From UBA1731 sp964567665 (lineage in GTDB: Bacteria > Verrucomicrobiota > Kiritimatiellia > RFP12 > UBA1067): a DNA stretch of 33,665 bases. The notes under the pieces were generated by a model. That model did not search any database, was not told the DNA's origin, and saw only the letters and a list, made by a program, of their open reading frames with translations. Of the stretch, positions 6,978 to 14,688 are shown one piece after another; position 1 is the stretch's first letter, and each line of letters opens with the position of its first letter. The stretch lies in NCBI GenBank assembly GCA_964567665.1, contig CAZMNN010000027.1, positions 1-33,665 of the forward strand. The letters run 5' to 3'. The position numbers were made by a program, and so were the translations under genes.

Positions 6978-8267
6978 ATGAAGAGACTGATGATGGCGTT
7001 GGCTTTGGCGACAGGCGCTGCCGTGTATGCGCAGACGTCGGCGGACGGAGGTGCCTCTGCGCCGAAGCATAGTGACGCAGCAGCGTCCGTGCAGAAACAG
7101 AATGATGGAAAGGATGCGTCCGCCCGGAAGCCGGACGGTGCGCGTTCCCGTTCGGCGCGGCGTGATGGCGGACGCCGTCCCGGGTCTGCTGGCGCGGTGC
7201 GGAGCCGTCCGAAGAGCTTCGGAAAGATCGGAGATGGGAGCGAGGCGAAGATATACCGTCTGCAGGGCGCCGGCGGTCTCATTCTCGATGTCTCCGACTA
7301 TGGCGGACGTCTTGTGCGGTGCTACGCGCCGGACAAGTACGGCAATCTCGCCGACGTCACGCTTGGCTGGAACACGGCCGCAGAGTACGAAAAGTACGGC
7401 TTCTCCGCCGGTACGCTCATCGGCCGCTACGGAAACAGGATTGCCGACGGAAAGTTCACGCTTGACGGACAGGAATACCAGCTTCCCATAAACGAAAACA
7501 AGGCCGCCCGCCACTGCAACCTGCACGGCGGCCCCGACGGATGGGACAAGAAGATCTGGAGCGTGAAGCGGATAGTCCGGGGACTTGAGCTGACGTACGT
7601 ATCGAAGGACGGCGAGATGGGATTCCCCGGAACCGTCACGTGCAAGGTCACGTACAGGGTGCTGCCGAACAACACGTGGACGATTGACTACGAGGCCACT
7701 ACGGACAAACCCACTGTGCTCAACCTTACGCACCATTCGTACTGGAATCTCGCCGGCGAATCGAGCGGAAACGTGCTCAACCAGGAACTCAAGATATTCG
7801 CCGACGAATACACCCAGACGACCGCCGGATTGATTCCGACGAAGAACGCTCCAGTCAAGGGCACGGGATTCGATTTCACCGAAATGCGCCCCATCGGCGC
7901 AAAGGCCGATCTCATGAAGGCTGATGCGTCGCTCGCTCCGATGGACAACTGGTACGACCACAACTTCGTGCTTCGCGGCGAAGCCGGCAAACTCAAGCAG
8001 GCGGCGGCGATGCGCGATCCGGTTTCCGGCCGTACGCTTGAGATATGGACGACCGAACCCTGTATGCAGATGTACGGCGCACAGAACATGACGGATTCCA
8101 TTCCGGCGAAGGCCGCTGGAAAGACGCTCTGCCAGTTCGCAGGCGTCGCCTTGGAGACGCAGCATTACCCAGATTCACCTAACCATCCGGAATTTCCGTC
8201 CACGGTTCTTCGTCCGGGCGAGACGTTCCGCTCCCGCACGGAATACCGCTTCGGCGTTGACAAGTGA
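6978..8267 (+). CDS. Secreted aldose 1-epimerase (mutarotase)
   Basis: This 429-residue protein starts with a signal peptide (MKRLMMALALATGAAVYAQ, likely cut after VYA). About 55 residues of charged, Ala/Ser/Arg/Lys-rich low-complexity sequence follow before the enzyme domain. The domain is a GalM-type mutarotase: TLIGRYGNRIADGKF, RHCNLHGGPDGWDKKIW with the substrate-binding His, NLTHHSYWNLAG with the catalytic His, and GVALETQHYPDSPNHPEFPS with the catalytic Glu. The enzyme interconverts alpha and beta anomers of aldoses such as galactose or glucose. The signal peptide places it in the periplasm or outside the cell, unlike the cytoplasmic E. coli enzyme. It could serve the uptake of sugars released by secreted glycosidases. 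The basic linker is unusual and may bind a surface polymer. Confidence 0.92.
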   Translation: MKRLMMALALATGAAVYAQTSADGGASAPKHSDAAASVQKQNDGKDASARKPDGARSRSARRDGGRRPGSAGAVRSRPKSFGKIGDGSEAKIYRLQGAGGLILDVSDYGGRLVRCYAPDKYGNLADVTLGWNTAAEYEKYGFSAGTLIGRYGNRIADGKFTLDGQEYQLPINENKAARHCNLHGGPDGWDKKIWSVKRIVRGLELTYVSKDGEMGFPGTVTCKVTYRVLPNNTWTIDYEATTDKPTVLNLTHHSYWNLAGESSGNVLNQELKIFADEYTQTTAGLIPTKNAPVKGTGFDFTEMRPIGAKADLMKADASLAPMDNWYDHNFVLRGEAGKLKQAAAMRDPVSGRTLEIWTTEPCMQMYGAQNMTDSIPAKAAGKTLCQFAGVALETQHYPDSPNHPEFPSTVLRPGETFRSRTEYRFGVDK

Positions 8268-8291
8268 CGGTTGTCTCCTTTGGTACATACC

Positions 8292-9095
8292 ATGCACGCA
8301 GTCGTTTGCATAAAGCAGGTTCCGGATACGACAAACGTCCGGATAAATCCGGAGACCAACACGCTGATGCGCGAAGGGGTGGAGTCCATACTCAATCCCT
8401 TTGACGAATATGCCCTGGAGCAGGGGCTTCTGCTCAAGGACAGATGCGGCGCAAAGCTCACGGTGATATCGATGGGTCCGCCGCAGGCGTCGGCCGTTCT
8501 CCGTGAGGCGCTTGCCCGTGGCGCGGACGATGCGTTTCTCGTTTCGAGCCGCGCATTCGGCGGGGCGGATACGCTTGCCACAAGCTACACGATTTCGCAG
8601 GCCATCAGGAAGGCTTGCGGCGGAGTGCCGGACATTGTCCTTTTCGGCAAGCAGGCCATCGACGGCGATACGGCGCAGGTTGGGCCGGGCGTAAGCGAGT
8701 TCCTCGGCGTTCCGCTCGTCACCTACGTGAAGTCGCTCTCCGTTGCGGAGGACGCAAAGTCGTTCCGCGTGGTCACGGTCATGGATGACGGCACGGAGAC
8801 GTTAGAGGGGCAGCTGCCGGCCGTGATGACGGTGCTCAAAGATGCCGATGCGCCGCGCTACGCCCCGCTTGCCGGCGCGATCCGCGCATCGAAGGCGCAG
8901 ATAACCGTGCTGAACGAAAAGGATGTGGAGGCGGATCCCGCAAAGATCGGTCTTAAGGGATCGCCCACGAAGGTTGTAACGATATTCCCGCCTCCGGTCA
9001 AGGGCGGCGGCGAAAAGGTTGTCGCCTCCGGTGAGGCGGCGGCATCTGCGATATTGTCGTGTCTTGAGAAGAAAGGCTTTGTGAAGCATGGCTGA
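8292..9095 (+). CDS. etfB: Electron transfer flavoprotein, beta subunit
   Basis: This 267-residue protein has the EtfB pattern: an opening HAVVCIKQVPDT, then NPFDEYALEQGLLLKD, and GKQAIDGDTAQVGPGVSEFLG, a nucleotide-binding signature. EtfB forms a heterodimer with EtfA and carries flavin or AMP/NAD. In electron-bifurcating Etfs it binds NADH and the bifurcating flavin. The true start is ATG 8292 (MHAVVCIK); the open frame extends seven codons upstream to a TTG, but those residues are not part of the family. The gene overlaps etfA by 8 bases, showing a tight operon. No acyl-CoA dehydrogenase or other typical partner lies next to the pair in this window. Confidence 0.93.
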   Translation: MHAVVCIKQVPDTTNVRINPETNTLMREGVESILNPFDEYALEQGLLLKDRCGAKLTVISMGPPQASAVLREALARGADDAFLVSSRAFGGADTLATSYTISQAIRKACGGVPDIVLFGKQAIDGDTAQVGPGVSEFLGVPLVTYVKSLSVAEDAKSFRVVTVMDDGTETLEGQLPAVMTVLKDADAPRYAPLAGAIRASKAQITVLNEKDVEADPAKIGLKGSPTKVVTIFPPPVKGGGEKVVASGEAAASAILSCLEKKGFVKHG

Positions 9096-10344
9096 TGCAC
9101 CCGTTCTCGTTGACGCCAAGAAGTGCGTAGGCTGCGGCAAGTGCGTAAAGGGCTGCGGCTTCGGTGCGCTCTCCTTGAAGGAGTCGCCCGGCGTAAACAA
9201 ACTCGGAAAGCTCGCAGAGGTAGATGCATCCGCCTGCCGTGCGTGCTACGCGTGTGTGTCGGCGTGTCCGTTCAAGGCGATCTCCGCTGTAAGGAACAAG
9301 GTCGTCGGCACGGCGAACGCAGATGAGTACCGCGACATATGGGTGTTCGCCGAAAGAACCGGCGGACGAATCGCGGAAGTTGCGTTTGAGCTGCTGACCA
9401 AGGCGCGGGAACTCAAGGCTCAGCGTGGCGACGGTTGCAGGGTCTGTGCCGTGCTGCTCGGAAGCGGACTTCCCGAAAGCGACGAGCAGTCTCTTTCCGC
9501 ATACGGCGCAGATGTCATCTACAAGGTGGATGCGCCGGAACTTGCGGAATACGAGGCGAACGTCTACGTTGATGCCGTGACCCAGCTTGTCGAAAAGCAT
9601 AGGCCAGAGGTTGTCCTTGCCGGCGCCACAGCCATAGGACGCGCCTTTTTTGCCCGCGTCGCGGTGAAGGTGCGCACGGGGCTGACGGCAGACTGCACCG
9701 CGCTCAAGGTCGAGCGGACGGAGAACAAGGATACGGGTGTGATGCAGATGCTGCTGCACCAGACGCGCCCGGCGTTCGGCGGAAACATCATGGCGACGAT
9801 CATGACGCCGAATCACCGTCCGCAGATGGCGACGGTGCGTCCAAAGGTCTTCAAGAAGCAGTCCGCTGAAAATGCGACGGCGGCGAAGATTGTTGCAGAG
9901 ACGCTGAAGCTGATCGCTCCCGCCACACGCATTGTGAAGAGAGAGAGGTTCGAGGACGGGACCGACATCGCGGCGGCGGAGATTCTCGTCTCCGGCGGGC
10001 GCGGGATGAAGAAGGCAGAGAACTTCGCGATGCTTGAAAAGCTTGCGAAGCTGCTGGGCGGCGAGGTGTCCGCCTCCCGTGCCGCAGTCGATGCGGGCTG
10101 GGCCAAGCCGTCGCGTCAGGTCGGGCAGACAGGCAAGACCGTCGCGCCTCGCCTCTATCTCTGCTTCGGCATTTCGGGGGCGATTCAGCACCTTGAGGGA
10201 ATACGCGGTGCAGATACGATAATCGCAGTGAACACAGATCCGAATGCGCCGATATTCGGCATTGCGGATCTCGGCATTGTCGGCGATGCGCTTGAGATCG
10301 TGCCGGCCCTCATCGAAAAGCTGTCAGGAACGCTCAACGGCTGA
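9088..10344 (+). CDS. etfA: Electron transfer flavoprotein alpha subunit with N-terminal 2x[4Fe-4S] ferredoxin domain
   Basis: The first ~70 residues of this 418-residue protein form a bacterial-type ferredoxin domain: CVGCGKCVKGC with Cys13, 16, 19 and 23, and CRACYACVSACP with Cys50, 53, 56 and 60. The remainder is EtfA, ending with the FAD-binding region (LYLCFGISGAIQHLEGI, then DTIIAVNTDPNAPIFGIADLGIVGDA). Ferredoxin-fused EtfA is known from electron-bifurcating systems such as the caffeyl-CoA reductase complex, where the extra clusters relay electrons to or from ferredoxin. The gene overlaps etfB by 8 bases and is followed after three bases by the protease gene. A bifurcating role is inferred from the fusion; the partner dehydrogenase is not visible nearby. 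Confidence 0.93.
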   Translation: MADAPVLVDAKKCVGCGKCVKGCGFGALSLKESPGVNKLGKLAEVDASACRACYACVSACPFKAISAVRNKVVGTANADEYRDIWVFAERTGGRIAEVAFELLTKARELKAQRGDGCRVCAVLLGSGLPESDEQSLSAYGADVIYKVDAPELAEYEANVYVDAVTQLVEKHRPEVVLAGATAIGRAFFARVAVKVRTGLTADCTALKVERTENKDTGVMQMLLHQTRPAFGGNIMATIMTPNHRPQMATVRPKVFKKQSAENATAAKIVAETLKLIAPATRIVKRERFEDGTDIAAAEILVSGGRGMKKAENFAMLEKLAKLLGGEVSASRAAVDAGWAKPSRQVGQTGKTVAPRLYLCFGISGAIQHLEGIRGADTIIAVNTDPNAPIFGIADLGIVGDALEIVPALIEKLSGTLNG

Positions 10345-10347
10345 TGG

Positions 10348-13314
10348 ATGTGTCGGCGCAGGAAAAGAGTATGCGCAGCAACGCTTGCCGCGACGGGTAT
10401 CGTCGCCGCAGTGGTTGCGGCGCTGATGTGCTGCGGCGACAGATCCGGTACGGTTGCGTCTGCTGGTGACGGCGCCGCCGGAAACGCATATGCCGTTCGT
10501 CTCTTGAACCGCACGATAACGGTGCGAGACGGAGGTGGCGCTGCCGCATTCGCTCCGTTTCCTTCGGCGGCAAGCCGCAGAGGCACCGCGCCGTTTGTGC
10601 TTGTGGCGAACAGCCGCGTGACGAAGGCGATACGTGCGCGGGCTGAACAGTGCGGAGCGCGAGTTTCAGGTGTGATTCCGCCGTACGGATTGATCGTGGA
10701 GGCGGATGCCGATGCTTACGGCCGGCTTGCCGGTGACGGGACTTTTGCGGCGGCGGAGGTCTTGACGGCGGACGACAAGATGTCCCGTTCGCTCAAGGCC
10801 GCGATTGCCGGACACGGGGATGTCAATGTCACGGTTGTGCCTCTCATGCCGTGTGATGCGAAGGAGATAGGGGCGGCGCTTGCCGCCGCTGGAATCGTTC
10901 CGGTTGATGTTTCGGACAGCGGGCGCGGATGCGTCAGGGCGACCGTTCCGTCAGACATGGTCAAGTCCATCGCGGAACGAGGCGATGTGAGATGGGTTGA
11001 ACGCTACGTAAAGCCAAGACCTCTGAACGACGTTGCCGTCGGACCCGGATTGATGAACGTATCTGTGGTTCGCGATGTGCACGGGCTTACCGGGAATGGG
11101 CAGACGGTGACAGTTTCCGACACAGGCCTTGACACCGGCGATCCGGAGACGGTGATGGAGGATTTCAAGGGGCGCATCGGATTCATCGGTACGGTCGATG
11201 GATGCCTCGGCTACGATTTGCGTGGACACGGCACACATGTTGCAGGGTCGATCGCCGGAAACGGTGCGCTTTCGGGCGGCATGATCAAAGGCGTGGCGTA
11301 TGAGGCTACGCTGAACGTATGGCAATGCAGTGACGCATCGGGCGACTTGTACATTCCGGCAGAACTGTCTACCCTCTTCCAGCCCGATGCAAAGAACTCA
11401 CGCTCCTACATCCATTCCGGCAGCTGGGGGGCGGATGTGGCAAGCGAGTACAACAGCATGTGCATAGGCGTAGACGAATGGATGTGGAGACATCCTGACT
11501 ATCTTTCCATGTTCGCCGCCGGGAACGCCCGGAACAGCGCTTGCGTCACAAACAGCATCTGTGCGCCAGCAGGGGCGAAGAACGTAATTGCCGTCGGCGC
11601 AACGGAGAGCCTTCGTGCGGGCAAGGGTCTCAAGGCAGACAATGCATCGCAGATGGCGAGCTTTTCGCTGAACGGCCCGATGGATGATGGGCGCATCAAG
11701 CCCGACCTGTGCGCACCCGGCACGTACATTCTGTCGACGCGCTCCACAAGGACGTCAAGCACGGGATGGGGGGTGTATGCTGACAATGCGAACTACATGT
11801 ACGACGGAGGCACGTCAATGGCGACGCCTCTCGTCTCCGGTTCGGCGGCGCTTGTGCGGCAGTGGCTCGTGGAACGGCGCGGGTATACCAATGAACCGCC
11901 GACGGCCGCGCTCATGAGGGCGGTGCTGACGGGCGGCGCACATGACATGAGCGGTGATGCGGGTGCGAACTGCGGTGGCGTTGCGCCGAACTGTTCGCAG
12001 GGTTGGGGCAGGGTAAACGCTGGCGAGTCGCTGTACCCGACAAATGCGGCGGTTGTGCTGTCCGACAGGATTCCGTTCGCCGACGGCGAGACATACACGG
12101 TTCGCGTAACGGTGACGAACGCGGCGCCGCTTTCGGCGCAGCTGGTATGGACAGATTATCCGGGAGAGTACGGTGCGGCGATGTCGCTCGTCAACGACCT
12201 CGATCTCGTCGTGTCGAATGAAACGACAGGCGCCGTATGGTACGGAAACGGTGCCGATGGCGGGGACAGAACCAACAACATGGAGTCCGTCCGCATCGTG
12301 GTGGCCGATGCGGGGACGTATTCGGTCATGGTGAGGGACGTATGCGTTCCGTATGATTGCATGGAAGGCGGTGCGGCGGCTCTGTACGTGCGCGGGGCGT
12401 TTGATGGTGACGGCAATGCTGAGGCTGATGTCGAGACGGTGCTGCTGACGATTCAGGCGGAGGGCGGAGAGAGCGCGGAAGTGGAGCCGTCTGCAGGGAC
12501 GCACCGTGTGACGAAAGGTGTTCCGTTGAAGCTGTCCGCAGGGGATGCCGTCGTATCGGAAGGTTCATCAGGCGTGACCGCGAAGCGCAACATAGCCGGA
12601 TGGATCGGCAGCGGCGACATCCCGGCCTCCGGCACGAACGGTCAGGTGTCGGTGCGCCTTTCGCAGGATAGCTTCATCAAATGGCGATGGGAGGACGGCA
12701 CGAATCTGCGTGTCAGATCATATATCATGATTCCAAGCTACGGCAACTCCTACATGGAGTATGGCGACCTATGGTCTGAATTTGGACAGCGATGGCGTTT
12801 CCGCGTTCCGGAGGAGGTTGAAATGTTTGACTTGACCGATGGAGGTCTCAAATATGTGGATGAGGATGGTGCGCAGAAGCCGCTCACCGTTCAGCGGCTT
12901 GGAAAAATCGAGATTGCGGAGGCGGATGCACTATCCGGAACGGCGCTCACAAACACATGTGGACATATGCCGACCGAGTTTGCGTTTGCAGTCCTGCGTC
13001 CGACGGACATCCTGTACAGCTACTACGACGTAGCGGCGACGAACATCGAGACTACGCTCCCGACATGGTGGTACGAGCGCTATGTGGCGCACAATCCTGC
13101 CGCAGATGCAGTGCGGTTTGTGTCAGTTTCTCCGCAGCGTATAGAGTGGACAGGCGGCGCGGGACATACCCGCATACTGGAAAGGACGACGTCGCTTGCC
13201 GACGGTGCGGACTGGATGCCGGTGCACACAAACGCACCGCAACCGGTGCTTACCAATTCATGGATGGTTCCGACTGTGTTTTCGACAAATTCGTTCTACA
13301 GGATTGTCTGGTAG
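10348..13314 (+). CDS. Secreted subtilisin-like serine protease (S8) with C-terminal module
   Basis: This 988-residue protein begins with a basic, then hydrophobic segment (residues about 8-28) that acts as a signal peptide or anchor. The region around 80-220 resembles a propeptide. The catalytic domain has the full S8 triad: VSDTGLD with Asp258, GHGTHVAGS with catalytic His294, and GGTSMATPLVSG with Ser490, plus oxyanion Asn393 in AAGNARN. A beta-rich region like the post-catalytic domain of large subtilases follows (VRVTVTNAAPLSAQLVWTDYPG). The C-terminal ~60 residues (WTGGAGHTRILERTTSLADG, and the FYRIVW ending) form a small module of a kind I associate with secreted proteins of the PVC group. 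It should degrade extracellular proteins. It starts three bases after the etfA stop but probably has its own function. Confidence 0.92.
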   Translation: MCRRRKRVCAATLAATGIVAAVVAALMCCGDRSGTVASAGDGAAGNAYAVRLLNRTITVRDGGGAAAFAPFPSAASRRGTAPFVLVANSRVTKAIRARAEQCGARVSGVIPPYGLIVEADADAYGRLAGDGTFAAAEVLTADDKMSRSLKAAIAGHGDVNVTVVPLMPCDAKEIGAALAAAGIVPVDVSDSGRGCVRATVPSDMVKSIAERGDVRWVERYVKPRPLNDVAVGPGLMNVSVVRDVHGLTGNGQTVTVSDTGLDTGDPETVMEDFKGRIGFIGTVDGCLGYDLRGHGTHVAGSIAGNGALSGGMIKGVAYEATLNVWQCSDASGDLYIPAELSTLFQPDAKNSRSYIHSGSWGADVASEYNSMCIGVDEWMWRHPDYLSMFAAGNARNSACVTNSICAPAGAKNVIAVGATESLRAGKGLKADNASQMASFSLNGPMDDGRIKPDLCAPGTYILSTRSTRTSSTGWGVYADNANYMYDGGTSMATPLVSGSAALVRQWLVERRGYTNEPPTAALMRAVLTGGAHDMSGDAGANCGGVAPNCSQGWGRVNAGESLYPTNAAVVLSDRIPFADGETYTVRVTVTNAAPLSAQLVWTDYPGEYGAAMSLVNDLDLVVSNETTGAVWYGNGADGGDRTNNMESVRIVVADAGTYSVMVRDVCVPYDCMEGGAAALYVRGAFDGDGNAEADVETVLLTIQAEGGESAEVEPSAGTHRVTKGVPLKLSAGDAVVSEGSSGVTAKRNIAGWIGSGDIPASGTNGQVSVRLSQDSFIKWRWEDGTNLRVRSYIMIPSYGNSYMEYGDLWSEFGQRWRFRVPEEVEMFDLTDGGLKYVDEDGAQKPLTVQRLGKIEIAEADALSGTALTNTCGHMPTEFAFAVLRPTDILYSYYDVAATNIETTLPTWWYERYVAHNPAADAVRFVSVSPQRIEWTGGAGHTRILERTTSLADGADWMPVHTNAPQPVLTNSWMVPTVFSTNSFYRIVW

Positions 13315-13351
13315 CCAACATTGAATTTCGGAGAGGATGGAAGATACGATA

Positions 13352-14455
13352 ATGTATAGGGAAATATGCGCGGCGGCGAGACCGGGCTATTTGAGGCTGT
13401 TCTGGGAGTGGTTCAAGATAGCGCTTTTTGTCGTTGGCGGCGGCTACGCGATAATTGTCGTTGCGGATGAGGTGTTCGGGCGCAAGCTGAAATGGATAGG
13501 GGAGGGTGAACTCCTTGAGCATCTGCCGATAATATCGTCCGTGCCGGGACTTATCGCCGGCAACTCCGCGATATACGTCGGGCTGAAAACGCATGGGCGG
13601 CTGGGCGCAGTGGTGGCTCTGATCGGCGTCGCATTGCCGTCCATCGCGATATTTCTTGCCGTCTCCGTTGGGTTCGATTTCATCCCGAAGGACAACCGGT
13701 GGATTGACGGTGCGTTCTACGGGTTGAGGAGTGCGCTTTCAGGGGTGATAGCCGGCACGATCTGGCGGACGCTTCGCGGTTCCGGGGTGGACTGGTCAAA
13801 AGGCGTTGGCGTTGCGACGCATCCGCTTTCAGCGAGGCAGTTCACGGCAGGAGCGGCGGCATTCGCTGCATTTGTCGCCATCGCCGTGCTGTTCGCGGGC
13901 GATTCGTTCTGGTCGTTCCTGAAGTTCGGGTGCATTGCGATAGGCGGAGGGTTCCCTCTCGTGCCGTTCTACTTCCGGACTTTTGTCGGAGCGGATGCGC
14001 CGCTTCTGAACATGGCGCCGGACGACTTCTCCAACCTGATGGCTCTTACGCAGATGACGCCTGGCCCGGTAAGCCTGAACGCCGCGACGTTCTTCGGCTA
14101 CCGGCTTGACGGGGCGTTGGGTTCAATCGTCGCATCCGCCGCGCTGCTTACACCGTCATTCATTCTGATGACGGCCGTGCTGACGGGACTTGACAGATGG
14201 CGCAGAAGCCGGATTGTCCGGGCGCTCGTGGTGATGCTGAAGCCGGTGTCGGTTGCGTTGATGTCCGTAGCCCTTTACCGCTTTTGCGAACTCAGCGTAT
14301 GGGGACATGGCGCTGACGGTGCGTTCGAGATCCATCCATGGGCGGCGGCTCTCGCGATCTTCGCGGCGATAATGCTCGTGAAGCGCAGGATGTCCATCAT
14401 GTCGCTCATATTCCTGTGCGCACTGCTTGGAACAGTTCGAGTATTGTGGGCGTGA
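13352..14455 (+). CDS. ChrA-family (chromate) transporter, two-domain form
   Basis: This 367-residue polytopic membrane protein has two homologous halves, as in the long-chain CHR family. The first half starts with WEWFKIALFVVGGGYAIIV and contains SVPGLIAGNSAIYVG. The second starts with FLKFGCIAIGGGFPLVPF and contains ALTQMTPGPVSLNAATFFG. The glycine-rich repeats (GGGY, GGGF) and the (T/V)PGP-like motif are family marks. ChrA proteins export chromate with proton antiport, but many bacteria carry them without chromate exposure, so the real substrate is uncertain. ATG 13352 is chosen as start because the GGAGAGG ribosome binding site (13330-13336) abuts the alternative ATG at 13337. No other metal-resistance gene is nearby. 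Confidence 0.85.
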   Translation: MYREICAAARPGYLRLFWEWFKIALFVVGGGYAIIVVADEVFGRKLKWIGEGELLEHLPIISSVPGLIAGNSAIYVGLKTHGRLGAVVALIGVALPSIAIFLAVSVGFDFIPKDNRWIDGAFYGLRSALSGVIAGTIWRTLRGSGVDWSKGVGVATHPLSARQFTAGAAAFAAFVAIAVLFAGDSFWSFLKFGCIAIGGGFPLVPFYFRTFVGADAPLLNMAPDDFSNLMALTQMTPGPVSLNAATFFGYRLDGALGSIVASAALLTPSFILMTAVLTGLDRWRRSRIVRALVVMLKPVSVALMSVALYRFCELSVWGHGADGAFEIHPWAAALAIFAAIMLVKRRMSIMSLIFLCALLGTVRVLWA

Positions 14456-14688
14456 TTGTTCCTGTCGAGAAGCCGCAGAGTTTTAAAGAGGCTGATTGGT
14501 CTGAAGTGGATTTGTTTATAAATCGAGCGGCCGAGGAATCGACGAAAAAGAAAATCACAAATCCACCAGCACCCCATTGAAAAAAAAAACCATTTTGGTA
14601 TATTGTCTCATGTTGCTGGCCATTATAGGGCGTTGAGTGGCGTCGTGGCGGTGCGGCAACGCAACCAATTGCCTGAAAGGGGCGCAAG
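14456..14688 (+). promoter_or_regulatory. Intergenic region with promoter and leader of the LamG protein gene
   Basis: This 233-base non-coding stretch holds one convincing promoter: TTGAAA at 14577-14582, a 16-base spacer containing part of a 10-A run (14580-14589), then extended -10 TGGTATATT at 14596-14604. Transcription would start near 14611, giving an 80-base leader. A ribosome binding site (GAAAGGGG at 14675-14682) sits six bases before ATG 14689. The first ~120 bases after the ChrA stop show no recognisable terminator or gene. Confidence 0.7.

Noticed and set aside
6921..8165. Minus-strand open frame (414 codons)
   Set aside because: It is fully antisense to the mutarotase, whose active-site motifs are clear.
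10411..10437. Lipoprotein signal on the S8 protease (LMCC)
   Set aside because: The residues before the cysteines do not form a lipobox; a plain signal peptide or anchor fits better.
14610..14636. Eight-codon open frame (MLLAIIGR) in the leader of the LamG gene
   Set aside because: It begins at about the predicted transcription start and has no ribosome binding site; too short to support as a leader peptide.
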